From JAGXOF01 sp046545575 (GTDB taxonomy: Bacteria; Chloroflexota; Dehalococcoidia; SZUA-161; SpSt-899), in contig JBKGZM010000056.1 of the NCBI GenBank assembly GCA_046545575.1, positions 1 to 12,321 on the forward strand: DNA of 12,321 nucleotides, read 5' to 3'. Positions 1 through 7,035 of this stretch are shown piece after piece. The translations under genes and the position numbers were made by a program. Below the pieces are notes generated by a model, which was not told the DNA's origin, did no database searches, and worked only from the letters and a program-made list of their open reading frames with translations. Position 1 is the first letter of the stretch. Every line of letters starts with the position of its first letter.

Positions 1-71
1 TGCACACTATACCCTTCAGCTCCACAGGCGCTATGTCCTGAGTTCTGAAGTTTACAAAGTTTACTTTTTTG
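1..71. other. Leader-distal flank of the CRISPR array
   Basis: This stretch precedes the first repeat. It contains no further repeat copy or recognisable degenerate repeat, so the array appears to end at 72. It holds an AT-rich tract just before the repeat (around 50-71). I see no gene in it. Confidence 0.6.
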
Positions 72-171
72 GTTTCAATCCACGCCCTCGCGCGGAGGGC
101 GACTGGATAATTGGTTCTTTTCACCTGTTCACCTCCTCAGTTTCAATCCACGCCCTCGCGCGGAGGGCGAC

Positions 172-305
172 GACCGAACTTTCAAAACATACCTAAGCGA
201 GATAAAGTTTCAATCCACGCCCTCGCGCGGAGGGCGACGACCGAACTTTCAAAACATACCTAAGCGAGATAAAGTTTCAATCCACGCCCTCGCGCGGAGG
301 GCGAC
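172..305. repeat. Tandemly duplicated spacer-repeat unit (spacers 2 and 3)
   Basis: The spacer at 172-206 and the spacer at 239-273 are identical over 35 bases, each beginning GACCGAACTTTC and followed by the standard repeat. The 67-base unit is therefore present twice in tandem. Recombination or slippage between repeats is a more likely source than two independent acquisitions of the same protospacer. Confidence 0.95.
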
Positions 306-770
306 TAGACGAATTCAAACGATTGCATTACTTTGCTCAAGTTTCAATCCACGCCCTCGCGCGGAGGGCGACTGCCCGTCCCACGTTTTTGCTCATAATA
401 GTCAGGTTTCAATCCACGCCCTCGCGCGGAGGGCGACTGATTAGCTAGCACGTGAGAGCTACTCCAATCATGTTTCAATCCACGCCCTCGCGCGGAGGGC
501 GACGGGGATAATGACGCTACTGGGAATATCTTAATCAGGTTTCAATCCACGCCCTCGCGCGGAGGGCGACGCAAGAGATGATTTCAAATGGGAAGAGGGG
601 GAAACAGTTTCAATCCACGCCCTCGCGCGGAGGGCGACCCAAAGCGATATGCTCAATAAGCTGAATAAGCTGGTTTCAATCCACGCCCTCGCGCGGAGGG
701 CGACCTGGATATGAGGGTATTAAGCTTAACGGTCATGGGTTTCAATCCACGCCCTCGCGCGGAGGGCGAC

Positions 771-902
771 GGGATACATCTCCCCCTGTGATCGGACCGG
801 CTATGTTTCAATCCACGCCCTCGCGCGGAGGGCGACGGGATACATCTCCCCCTGTGATCGGACCGGCTATGTTTCAATCCACGCCCTCGCGCGGAGGGCG
901 AC
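771..902. repeat. Tandemly duplicated spacer-repeat unit (spacers 11 and 12)
   Basis: The spacers at 771-804 and 837-870 are identical over 34 bases, each beginning GGGATACATCTCC and ending GGACCGGCTAT. With the following repeat this makes a 66-base unit present twice in tandem. It is the second such event in this array. Confidence 0.95.
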
Positions 903-1171
903 GTCCTGATGGATCGCCAGGGTACATCAACCCATTGGTTTCAATCCACGCCCTCGCGCGGAGGGCGACCATCGGAGGCATTGAGTATTTAAGCTATATC
1001 ATTATGTTTCAATCCACGCCCTCGCGCGGAGGGCGACGCCCCCGGTGCCGGAAATACGTGAAGCCTATCGCGTTTCAATCCACGCCCTCGCGCGGAGGGC
1101 GACACGGTTCTGGATTTAACAAGTTGATTATCCAGAATTGTTTCAATCCACGCCCTCGCGCGGAGGGCGAC

Positions 1172-1314
1172 CGTGTCTCTAGCTACGATACGGCTCAAAT
1201 ATCTTGCTTTCGATGTTCGCGTGCGGTGTTATCATAGCTTCAGACTCAGGGGCCTTAAAGCTCGCCAACCTCACCTTTGCATGCCTGGGCACTAAACATC
1301 GGCGGAAGAGATCA
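1172..1314 (-). promoter_or_regulatory. CRISPR leader
   Basis: This 143-base non-coding stretch lies between the cas2 stop and the leader-proximal repeat at 1140-1171. Its place and the repeat orientation make it the leader, read on the minus strand. A possible promoter has -10 TATGAT (1231-1236) with a weak -35 TTTAAG (1254-1259) 17 bases away, which would start transcripts about 50 bases before the first repeat. The short reading frames across it look accidental. Confidence 0.7.
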
Positions 1315-1605
1315 TCAAACCACCAGCGGCCCCTCCGGATCATAGGGTGCCTTGGCTCCAACATGTTCTACCCTACCTTTCCAATTCTTCCCAAGGAAGT
1401 AGAACCGGAGGCTGTCCTCTTCTTCCTTGATTTGCTCAAGTAAGCGGTGTCGCATGGTCGTCCACTGGGTCGGGTCAACCGTACACTCGAAGACCGATTT
1501 TTGCACCCTTTGTCCGTAATTCTTACACACTTTTGCTACTTTGCTGAGTCTCTTCTGTCCCTCCTTACTTTCGGTACTCACATCATAAGTAACCAGCACC
1601 ATCAT
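1315..1605 (-). CDS. cas2: CRISPR-associated endonuclease Cas2 (type I-C)
   Basis: Cas2 pairs with Cas1 in the spacer integration complex and forms the central dimer that holds the prespacer. The 96-residue product begins MMVLVTYDV, the ferredoxin-like first strand with the conserved Asp (D8). It continues with YGQRVQKSVFEC, an EEDSLRFYFLG segment and a C-terminus ending DPEGPLVV, all typical of I-C Cas2. I start at the ATG at 1605 because GGGAGGG lies 6 bases upstream; a TTG further upstream would be in frame but places the start within that site. It is the last cas gene before the leader, 96 bases after cas1, a wider gap than elsewhere in the operon. Confidence 0.96.
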   Translation of the reverse strand: MMVLVTYDVSTESKEGQKRLSKVAKVCKNYGQRVQKSVFECTVDPTQWTTMRHRLLEQIKEEEDSLRFYFLGKNWKGRVEHVGAKAPYDPEGPLVV

Positions 1606-1701
1606 GCGTCGCCCTCCCAAGCAATGTTTTTCTTTATATGCTCAGCATTGCATATTTAATTGTTAATGTGCACTCATTTTTCCAAACCTTTCATATACTA
1701 T
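1606..1701 (-). other. AT-rich cas1-cas2 intergenic gap with a small dyad
   Basis: This 96-base gap lies in an operon whose other junctions overlap or nearly touch. It is visibly AT-rich and contains an inverted repeat at 1636-1655 (ATATGC, eight bases, GCATAT). An inner alternative pairing ATGCT/AGCAT is also possible. It could be a processing site, an attenuator or a cas2 promoter region. No convincing -35/-10 pair is visible. Confidence 0.4.
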
Positions 1702-2733
1702 TTATCTCCAAATAAACGGAGGATATCCGTCAAGATCTCCCCGCAAATAACGCGACATGAGCAATGCCTGGCAATGGGGTAAAAGTCCTATGGCCACCTT
1801 CTCCTCAAGGAATGGGTGTTGGATCTCCTCCTGCTTGCGCTTCTGATAAGCCACAAGGACCTCCTTACGCGTCTCATCATCCATCAGGATGGCGCCGGTT
1901 TCAGTTTTACGAAAACCCTTTCCCTTGATCTGCTGACGATTGATCAGTGAAACGGCAAGCCGGTCGGCCCAATAGGGGCGGAATTCCTCCATCAAGTCCA
2001 GGGCCAAGCCAGGCCTTCCAGGCCGATCTCGGTGCAGATACCCCACTGCAGGATCAAGCCCGACTGCTTCCAGAGCTGCGCTGACATCGTGCATCAGTAA
2101 GGTATACAGAAATGACAGTAGTGCATTCACTTTGTCCAGTGGCGGACGACGGCTACGATCATGGAAAGAGAAGTCCTTCTTCTGTGCCGTAATCAGATGG
2201 TCAAAAACCCCGAAATAGGTTCGTGCTGCCTCGCCCTCCTTTCCCCTTGCGGTTTCCAGGGAAACAGGGCCGTCAAGACTTTTCAGATGCTCTGCCAGCT
2301 GCTCAGATGCCTTTGCCAAAGCTGAACGAGCAGCATCTTCTGAATGCCCACGTGCACTTCGAAGTATGGCCGTGCGGCAATTGCTAATTTTAGCGGCGAC
2401 AACTGAACGAGCAATAACCGAGGAGGCTTCTTTGTCGTCAGCACGGCGGTACTGTTCACGCCTAAGGAGTACATTGCCGGAGACAGGACCATCTACTCTT
2501 GCAAGGAATTTGCCGTGCTCGGTGAGGAAAGAAATGGCAACGTTTCTCTCAGCACATAGCCCCATTAGCGGAGGACTACACGAAACCTGCCCAAAGCACA
2601 CAATACCTCCGAGGGTATGGATAGGAACCTGCAGTCTTGTCTCACCGTCCGAGCGGACCAGCACCGTTTCCCCCTCGCGTGCCAGGTATGAACCTTGGGT
2701 ACTGACATACAGCGTGTTGAGCAAATGTTTCAT
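1702..2733 (-). CDS. cas1: CRISPR-associated endonuclease Cas1 (type I-C)
   Basis: Cas1 is the integrase that inserts new spacers at the leader end. The protein has 343 residues, a normal length for the I-C branch. An N-terminal beta domain (about 1-80, with HTLGGIVCFGQVSCSPPLM) is followed by the helical catalytic domain. Metal-binding residues visible are E166 in RGKEGEAARTYF, H234 in GYLHRDRPGRPG, and D246 with E249/E250 in LALDLMEEFRP. The ATG overlaps the cas4 stop as ATGA (2730-2733), with AGAGGA just upstream, so translation is probably coupled to cas4. The two proteins are known to cooperate in prespacer selection. Confidence 0.98.
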   Translation of the reverse strand: MKHLLNTLYVSTQGSYLAREGETVLVRSDGETRLQVPIHTLGGIVCFGQVSCSPPLMGLCAERNVAISFLTEHGKFLARVDGPVSGNVLLRREQYRRADDKEASSVIARSVVAAKISNCRTAILRSARGHSEDAARSALAKASEQLAEHLKSLDGPVSLETARGKEGEAARTYFGVFDHLITAQKKDFSFHDRSRRPPLDKVNALLSFLYTLLMHDVSAALEAVGLDPAVGYLHRDRPGRPGLALDLMEEFRPYWADRLAVSLINRQQIKGKGFRKTETGAILMDDETRKEVLVAYQKRKQEEIQHPFLEEKVAIGLLPHCQALLMSRYLRGDLDGYPPFIWR

Positions 2734-3413
2734 GTTTCCTCTTCTTGAGCCTCCGAAATCGCCATCTCAAGGTATTGTTCTGCACTTTTCTGCTTGCCTA
2801 CGGCTTTTGGTAAGCAAATATGGGATAGCGAGCAGTTCTTGCATTTCTTGCTGCGATGGGCTGGAGGAGTCTTAGCTGCAGCGGTAAGCTCATGGAGCCG
2901 GTTCGTGAGAGACTCTGTTTCCTGTCTGAGGCTGCTGTCAAGGGTGACATCATAGCGCCGGCGAGGCTTGCCATAAAAGATAGAAGCTGTCTTCGCGCTG
3001 ACGTTGAGCATCTCTTCCAGACACAACGCCTGTGCGCAGATCTGCACCTCATCGCAATGGTCGATTTTCGGCTGACCGTGTTTATATTCCACGATCAGCG
3101 GTTTCCACTGTCCGTCAACCCCTTCCAGTGTCAATCCGCCTTCCTCTTTCTTCTGCAAACGGTGGAACTCCACCACATCAGCCTTTCCAACCAGTCCCAG
3201 CCTGAGGGAACGCAGACGCAGACCTCGAGCGATACGCAGGTTTCCGCGGACTTCTGTTTCTGTCTCGTCCACCCGGTCGTGCAGGTAATTGCCTTCTACT
3301 GTGAGAGGATTCTCCTGCCAAATGCCCTCAAGGTGTATCAGCGCCCACTGACGTTCACAGAAGGCCAAGTGCTGAAGTGCCGAGATGGGCAGGAGGTCTT
3401 CTTCGCTGTACAT
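2730..3413 (-). CDS. cas4: CRISPR-associated exonuclease Cas4 (type I-C)
   Basis: Cas4 is an iron-sulphur RecB-family nuclease that trims prespacers and helps select those next to a correct PAM, working with Cas1-Cas2. The 227-residue protein shows the expected layout: C19 near the N-terminus (LAFCERQWALIH), H45, then GKADVVEF (D79) and VEYKHG (E109, K111) of the nuclease core. A C-terminal cysteine cluster C191, C194, C200 with C19 would hold a 4Fe-4S cluster. The QICAQAL segment (about 124-130) fits the RecB helix. The start lies 8 bases after the cas7c stop, and the stop overlaps the cas1 ATG. Confidence 0.97.
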   Translation of the reverse strand: MYSEEDLLPISALQHLAFCERQWALIHLEGIWQENPLTVEGNYLHDRVDETETEVRGNLRIARGLRLRSLRLGLVGKADVVEFHRLQKKEEGGLTLEGVDGQWKPLIVEYKHGQPKIDHCDEVQICAQALCLEEMLNVSAKTASIFYGKPRRRYDVTLDSSLRQETESLTNRLHELTAAAKTPPAHRSKKCKNCSLSHICLPKAVGKQKSAEQYLEMAISEAQEEET

Positions 3414-3421
3414 CGCCTTAC

Positions 3422-4519
3422 CTACAGCATCTCATGTACCGTTATTCCTGCGGGTAAATCGGTTTTATCTAACGTGATCTCGTAATCGGCATACTCACGT
3501 GCCGGTTTGGAAGTATCTTTCCTTTTTATCTGCAATCTGTCAAACAGTGTATGAGCGGGCGCATTGCCCAGCGAGCTTTCATGCTCAAAAACCACCAATC
3601 TACGACTTGCCATTTCACCACGAGCGGCTGAATGGTCATGTTCGAACATGTTCTTAAGGGCTTCCCAGAACAACTCCAGGTCCTTATCACTGAACCCCGT
3701 TTGCGCTGCCAAAGGCGCAGAAATGAAACCATGGCATTGATAAAGCCCATAGGGGATGCTAAATTTGCGGCCCATTGTGCGATTGTCGCCCTGCTGCTTC
3801 TCTGCCTCAGCTTCAGTAGCAACAGCCATTCGCGTGATGCTATGCTCCAGCGGAACTACTTGGTCGACACTACGTGCGAATGTGAGTTGAACTGGCCCTC
3901 GAACTTGACCGCAATTTGGCGCTGACTTAAGAGATAGTACACCACCAAATGTCCGAATGTCGTAAAAATCCTTGCACATTTTGTCTCTACCCTGTTCCAC
4001 CTCTTCCGCCTTCGGCTTTCTGGTTTTAGCGTTTTTCAGGACATTCTCGATGAAGTCCTTTACCGCTTTGGGTGCATCGGCCTCTTTCAACCACTCTTTG
4101 ATATCCTTTTTGTCAGCACCAGGAGCCACTACCAGCTTGGAGGTCTCGTTTTCCTCATCAGCAAGAATACTCAGCCCGTCTGGTACTCCATTTTCATCAA
4201 GCCAGTCAAAAGCATCAGCAGGTATCGGAGCCGTGATTTCATCACCTAGTTGAATGCCAAGTTCTTTGAACGCTTCAACATGGGCCCTTCCTAGAACAGC
4301 CTTCTCTTTGACATAGATGTCAAAGCCTAGTGCGCCATCCTTTCCCAATTGAACGAAGTTGCGCACTTTACGTTTGAGACAGACATCGGTTACCAAACCA
4401 TGGCCGGTCTCAGGATCAACACGTGGAAGATTTCCAGCGTCGGGGTCACCGTTGGGGTTTCCATCCTTGACATCGAAGAGTAGTACGAAGTCGTAGCGGT
4501 TATGTATGGGATTATTCAC
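3422..4519 (-). CDS. cas7c: Cascade backbone protein Cas7c (Csd2)
   Basis: Cas7c forms the filament of the I-C Cascade that coats the crRNA spacer. The N-terminus NRYDFVLLFDVKDGNPNGDP, then DAGNLPRVDPETGHGLVTD, and the later FYDIRTFGGV and NCGQVRGPVQLTFARS are hallmark Csd2 motifs. I choose the GTG at 4519, giving 365 residues, because AGGAGG (4526-4531) lies 6 bases upstream and homology starts at once; it overlaps the cas8c stop by 8 bases. From my knowledge of the family most Csd2 proteins have about 280-300 residues. The excess sits at about residues 90-170 (4010-4252), an acidic and lysine-rich segment between KEKAVLGRAH and FYDIRTFG. The fold is otherwise intact. Confidence 0.96.
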   Translation of the reverse strand: MNNPIHNRYDFVLLFDVKDGNPNGDPDAGNLPRVDPETGHGLVTDVCLKRKVRNFVQLGKDGALGFDIYVKEKAVLGRAHVEAFKELGIQLGDEITAPIPADAFDWLDENGVPDGLSILADEENETSKLVVAPGADKKDIKEWLKEADAPKAVKDFIENVLKNAKTRKPKAEEVEQGRDKMCKDFYDIRTFGGVLSLKSAPNCGQVRGPVQLTFARSVDQVVPLEHSITRMAVATEAEAEKQQGDNRTMGRKFSIPYGLYQCHGFISAPLAAQTGFSDKDLELFWEALKNMFEHDHSAARGEMASRRLVVFEHESSLGNAPAHTLFDRLQIKRKDTSKPAREYADYEITLDKTDLPAGITVHEML

Positions 4520-4892
4520 TTTTTTCCTCCTTTTCCTTTTTGGTGAACAAGTCTTGCCGCTGATGATAGTAACCAACGGCAAAGCGTCCTTGATCGGCGA
4601 GGCTCAGGTGAGAGGGGAACGAATCCCCGGCCTCCAGTTTATCGATAATCTCCCCAATCTGCTTTTCCAAGTTTGTTGCCCGGCCCCGGTTTTCCAGTTT
4701 AGCCATATGGTGATTCTTGAGCTTCATCAACTGGGGGAATGCTGTGACCGGCGTCCCGGATGCAGATCCATAGAAGCGGTCCCGTATGGTGGCGCTAATG
4801 CCGGGGTTGGCTTCCTCCTGTACTTTCTCTAGCACGGCAAACAGCCGTCCCAGGAGATAGCCTGGATTAGTATTCGTATCGTCCAGTGACAT
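4512..4892 (-). CDS. cas11c: Small Cascade subunit Cas11c, internal start within cas8c
   Basis: In studied I-C systems the small subunit is not a separate gene but is translated from an internal start near the 3' end of cas8. Here an ATG at 4892 (Met481 of Cas8c) is preceded by AGGAGG at 4898-4903 with a 5-base gap, as strong a site as those of the separate genes. The product would be 126 residues, beginning MSLDDTNTNPGYLLGRLF and rich in predicted helix, in line with Cas11c size and composition. It shares frame and stop with cas8c. Cas11 subunits line the belly of Cascade and hold the non-target strand. The start is seen in the sequence; expression is inferred. Confidence 0.8.
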   Translation of the reverse strand: MSLDDTNTNPGYLLGRLFAVLEKVQEEANPGISATIRDRFYGSASGTPVTAFPQLMKLKNHHMAKLENRGRATNLEKQIGEIIDKLEAGDSFPSHLSLADQGRFAVGYYHQRQDLFTKKEKEEKSE

Positions 4893-6332
4893 GCCGACCT
4901 CCTTTCCTTTCTTAACGACATTACGCGTATCTAGTCTCGTATCTCTTGATAGTACCGCTTTGATAAGTGCAGCACGAGTGTAATTAACATTTTGTATCGA
5001 TCTACCCTTGCTATCTTTTCTTGATTGTTCTGCCTTCATTCTGCGTGCTACCGAAGCCAGGAGTGTTTGTGGATAGGGGGTACCAGACAAGATAGCTTTC
5101 ATGGTATCGCCAGCCAGATTTGGAGCAACGTCAAAGAACTTACCGTGGTGATAGACAAGGTTCTTCTTACTCACATCTCTACTTTCGAGGGCTGTAGAGC
5201 ACAATATACTGTTCAGGGAGAGTGTACGCCATTCCTGTTTACCTTTGACAATTTCTAGATCGTCGAAGTGCTGCCCGATGTTGTCGGCTATTTGGCCTAC
5301 GGTTCCAGCCCACCAGAAGCGCACGGCGATCCGAGCCGCGTTTGGCGCCAGACCAAGGACATAGAATTTTGTATTTGGATCAAGGTCCGCTCTAGCCCCC
5401 ATCTCCGGCGACCGAAACAGGGCAATGATATTCTTGTAGTCTTGTTCCAATTCGCCCTTGGCCGGTTCCCCGAAAAGGTCGGCGAAGGCGGTTTCGAATT
5501 GGTGTTGGCGCTCTGCCCAGAAGACCGTTGTGGAATCGCCGATCACTATGAATTGGCGGGAGTCCCTATGTTGCAGGTAATTAAAGGCTGAGATATACGC
5601 TTTTGATGCTGATTTCCCTATGGGAGCGTTGGCGCCTCTCTCCTTGCTGTAAGACCAGTAGGCAGGCTCGTTAAACGCGACCCAATGAGACTCAGCCTTG
5701 CCAGATCCCCTCAATCCCTTGATTGGGTTTTCGAGTCGCACGGGCAATTCGAGTCTTCCTGTTATTAGACAAGTTCTGGCCCCTCCCCCTGTGTAATTCA
5801 TTTTTCGCACGATAGCTTCTTGGACCACTTCTTTGTTGCAAATCAGTTCTGTTTCCCCTTCCAGCCGAAAAGCTACGTTTGGGTCCGTCGTAGCGATCTC
5901 GTTCCAACTTGGGTGATTGAATGCAGATGCGGGGTTATCGAGGAACATGAGCACGGCACGGACATGTTTCACCGAATCGCTTTCCGGGAAGTAATCTAAT
6001 ATGGTTCTTCGGAAAGCCTCCTTTTGCTTGACCAATCGTTCTGGTTTCGTTTTCGGTCCAACACCAAAAACGTAGCTCACCTTGTCCCAGAGAAGGTTCG
6101 CTTTCACGTTCGATGTCCGGCTTCCTTCGAATATCTTGGGCACCATGAACGATCGTGCCTCTTTCTTCTTTGCTTCACCGATTCGCGTATCATCTATTCC
6201 CACAAAATTTCCTTCTGGATCAATAACAAAAATGAACGGAATATATACTCTCTTGAACCCCAGTGGCTCAAGATCAGCGATGCCCTCTTTCACCAGTCTA
6301 TCGTAGTATCCAGCCAATGCTTGGAGAATCAT
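4512..6332 (-). CDS. cas8c: Cascade large subunit Cas8c (Csd1)
   Basis: Cas8c recognises the PAM, starts target unwinding and recruits Cas3. The 606-residue length is normal for Csd1. The N-terminus (LAGYYDRLV, then LGFKRVYIPFIFVIDPEGN and a short DDTR) matches the family start. Other family-like stretches are LLWDKVSYVFGV, FNEPAYWSYSKERGANAPIG with SAFNYLQH, FWAERQ, and VLGLAPNAARIAVRFW around the middle. The C-terminal 126 residues form the Cas11-like helical part and can also be made separately from Met481. The ATG overlaps the cas5c stop as ATGA (6329-6332), which suggests coupling. The cas7c start overlaps its end by 8 bases. Confidence 0.97.
   Translation of the reverse strand: MILQALAGYYDRLVKEGIADLEPLGFKRVYIPFIFVIDPEGNFVGIDDTRIGEAKKKEARSFMVPKIFEGSRTSNVKANLLWDKVSYVFGVGPKTKPERLVKQKEAFRRTILDYFPESDSVKHVRAVLMFLDNPASAFNHPSWNEIATTDPNVAFRLEGETELICNKEVVQEAIVRKMNYTGGGARTCLITGRLELPVRLENPIKGLRGSGKAESHWVAFNEPAYWSYSKERGANAPIGKSASKAYISAFNYLQHRDSRQFIVIGDSTTVFWAERQHQFETAFADLFGEPAKGELEQDYKNIIALFRSPEMGARADLDPNTKFYVLGLAPNAARIAVRFWWAGTVGQIADNIGQHFDDLEIVKGKQEWRTLSLNSILCSTALESRDVSKKNLVYHHGKFFDVAPNLAGDTMKAILSGTPYPQTLLASVARRMKAEQSRKDSKGRSIQNVNYTRAALIKAVLSRDTRLDTRNVVKKGKEVGMSLDDTNTNPGYLLGRLFAVLEKVQEEANPGISATIRDRFYGSASGTPVTAFPQLMKLKNHHMAKLENRGRATNLEKQIGEIIDKLEAGDSFPSHLSLADQGRFAVGYYHQRQDLFTKKEKEEKSE
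4526..4531 (-). promoter_or_regulatory. Ribosome binding site of cas7c
   Basis: AGGAGG on the minus strand lies 6 bases before the GTG at 4519. It sets the cas7c start at that GTG and not at the in-frame ATG at 4582, which would add 21 lysine/arginine-rich residues inside cas8c. Confidence 0.8.
4898..4903 (-). promoter_or_regulatory. Internal ribosome binding site for Cas11c
   Basis: A perfect AGGAGG inside the cas8c coding sequence (read as AAAGGAGG with flanking bases) lies 5 bases before an in-frame ATG at 4892. It encodes Lys-Glu-Val in Cas8c, so its presence exactly there supports a selected internal initiation site. Confidence 0.75.
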
Positions 6333-7015
6333 GCTCGCACCTCCCCGCTATCCAGCGGCGGAACCTTCAACCTACCGTTTTCCAGTATCGCACGGAAGAA
6401 ACGCGGCTGACATCGCTGGTCGCAGAAATGTGGTATACCGTTACCATTGGTGCCTTTGTGATGGCAGATATCGTGGAGCATATAACCCAGTTCGCGGCTT
6501 TCGTCAATTGGCTCTGGCAGAGAGTCATCATCCCGAACCAGCACGAAATTGGCGGCAAATTCCCGGCAGCCCAAGTAGGGCCGGTGAAAGCTTTGCCCGT
6601 TCTCGGCTCGTCGCCAGAACATCTGCTCATGCTTGACCACTGTATCCCCCGGTCCGGCCCGCGCAGTCATCTCGAAATGGGCTTGGATAATGTAATCCAC
6701 GTCCCGCAGCAACAGCCCGGCCCTCTGTTGACGCTGATCCTCGATGAATAGTCTGTCCGTCCGCGATGACATGACGCTACCCACCTCGTTTCGCCGCACC
6801 GATTCCCAACGGATGGGCTTCAGCACGTCGATCCGCTCGATAACCCAGCGAATGGCGGGCTTCCAGTGGATCGCCTCCAGAATGCCGCGAGCCGCCGATG
6901 GAGTTATTACATCATAGGAGACTCGCTCTACCTTCATTTCAGGTCTGGTGAAACACGCATTTGGTCCCCAGACCCGGAGCTGCATCGTGCGGCTTCTTTT
7001 TGGAATTTCATCCAT
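6329..7015 (-). CDS. cas5c: Cas5c, crRNA-processing endoribonuclease and Cascade subunit (Cas5d)
   Basis: I-C systems lack Cas6; Cas5c cuts the repeat hairpin and then caps the crRNA 5' handle in Cascade. The 228-residue protein starts MDEIPKRSRT and has an RVSYDVITPSAARGILEAI stretch with the catalytic Tyr (Y34). The K128-H129 pair in TVVKHEQMFWRR completes the Tyr/Lys/His site known from Cas5d of Bacillus halodurans. Further family segments are HRPYLGCREF and GYMLHDI. The ATG at 7015 is chosen because AGGAGG (7020-7025) sits 4 bases upstream; the ATG at 7030 is in frame but has no such site and would include the ribosome binding site in the coding region. It lies 20 bases after the cas3 stop. 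Confidence 0.97.
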   Translation of the reverse strand: MDEIPKRSRTMQLRVWGPNACFTRPEMKVERVSYDVITPSAARGILEAIHWKPAIRWVIERIDVLKPIRWESVRRNEVGSVMSSRTDRLFIEDQRQQRAGLLLRDVDYIIQAHFEMTARAGPGDTVVKHEQMFWRRAENGQSFHRPYLGCREFAANFVLVRDDDSLPEPIDESRELGYMLHDICHHKGTNGNGIPHFCDQRCQPRFFRAILENGRLKVPPLDSGEVRA

Positions 7016-7019
7016 ACTC

Positions 7020-7025
7020 CCTCCT
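7020..7025 (-). promoter_or_regulatory. Ribosome binding site of cas5c
   Basis: AGGAGG (within AAAGGAGGGAGT) lies 4 bases before the ATG at 7015 and decides between two in-frame ATG codons 15 bases apart. Confidence 0.75.
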
Positions 7026-7035
7026 TTCATTTTGA

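Larger units (their letters stand above)
72..1171 (-). CRISPR. Type I-C CRISPR array, 17 repeats and 16 spacers
   Basis: Seventeen copies of a 32-base repeat start at 72, 140, 207, 274, 341, 406, 472, 539, 607, 673, 739, 805, 871, 938, 1006, 1072 and 1140. Spacers are 33-36 bases. On the plus strand each repeat begins GTTTCAATCCACGCC and ends GAGGGCGAC; I found no variant copy. Read on the minus strand the repeat has a 7-bp stem CGCCCTC/GAGGGCG around a CGCGC loop and ends in ATTGAAAC, the usual I-C crRNA 5' handle. Transcription is therefore inferred to run right to left, away from cas2, with the newest spacers near 1140. Spacers 2 and 3 are identical, as are spacers 11 and 12, leaving 14 distinct spacers. 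Cas5c is expected to cut at the base of the stem. Confidence 0.98.

Noticed and set aside
72..1171. Self-targeting by one of the spacers against genes in this window.
   Set aside because: I noticed no match of any spacer to the rest of the window by eye; a genome-wide search would be needed to exclude self-targeting elsewhere.
653..1237. Several open frames across the repeats, with repeated PSARGRGLK or FQSTPSRGGR blocks.
   Set aside because: They are translations of the CRISPR repeat itself. Their periodic sequence follows the repeat-spacer pattern and no ribosome binding site or family is present.
1606..1616. A stretch near the cas2 start resembling ten bases of the CRISPR repeat (GTCGCCCTCC).
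   Set aside because: The match is short, lies in the opposite orientation to the array's transcribed repeat, and is explained by the cas2 ribosome binding site GGGAGGG.
4520..4582. The longer cas7c start at 4582.
   Set aside because: It would add a lysine/arginine-rich tail within cas8c and swallow the strong ribosome binding site; family members begin close to NRYDFVLLFDV.
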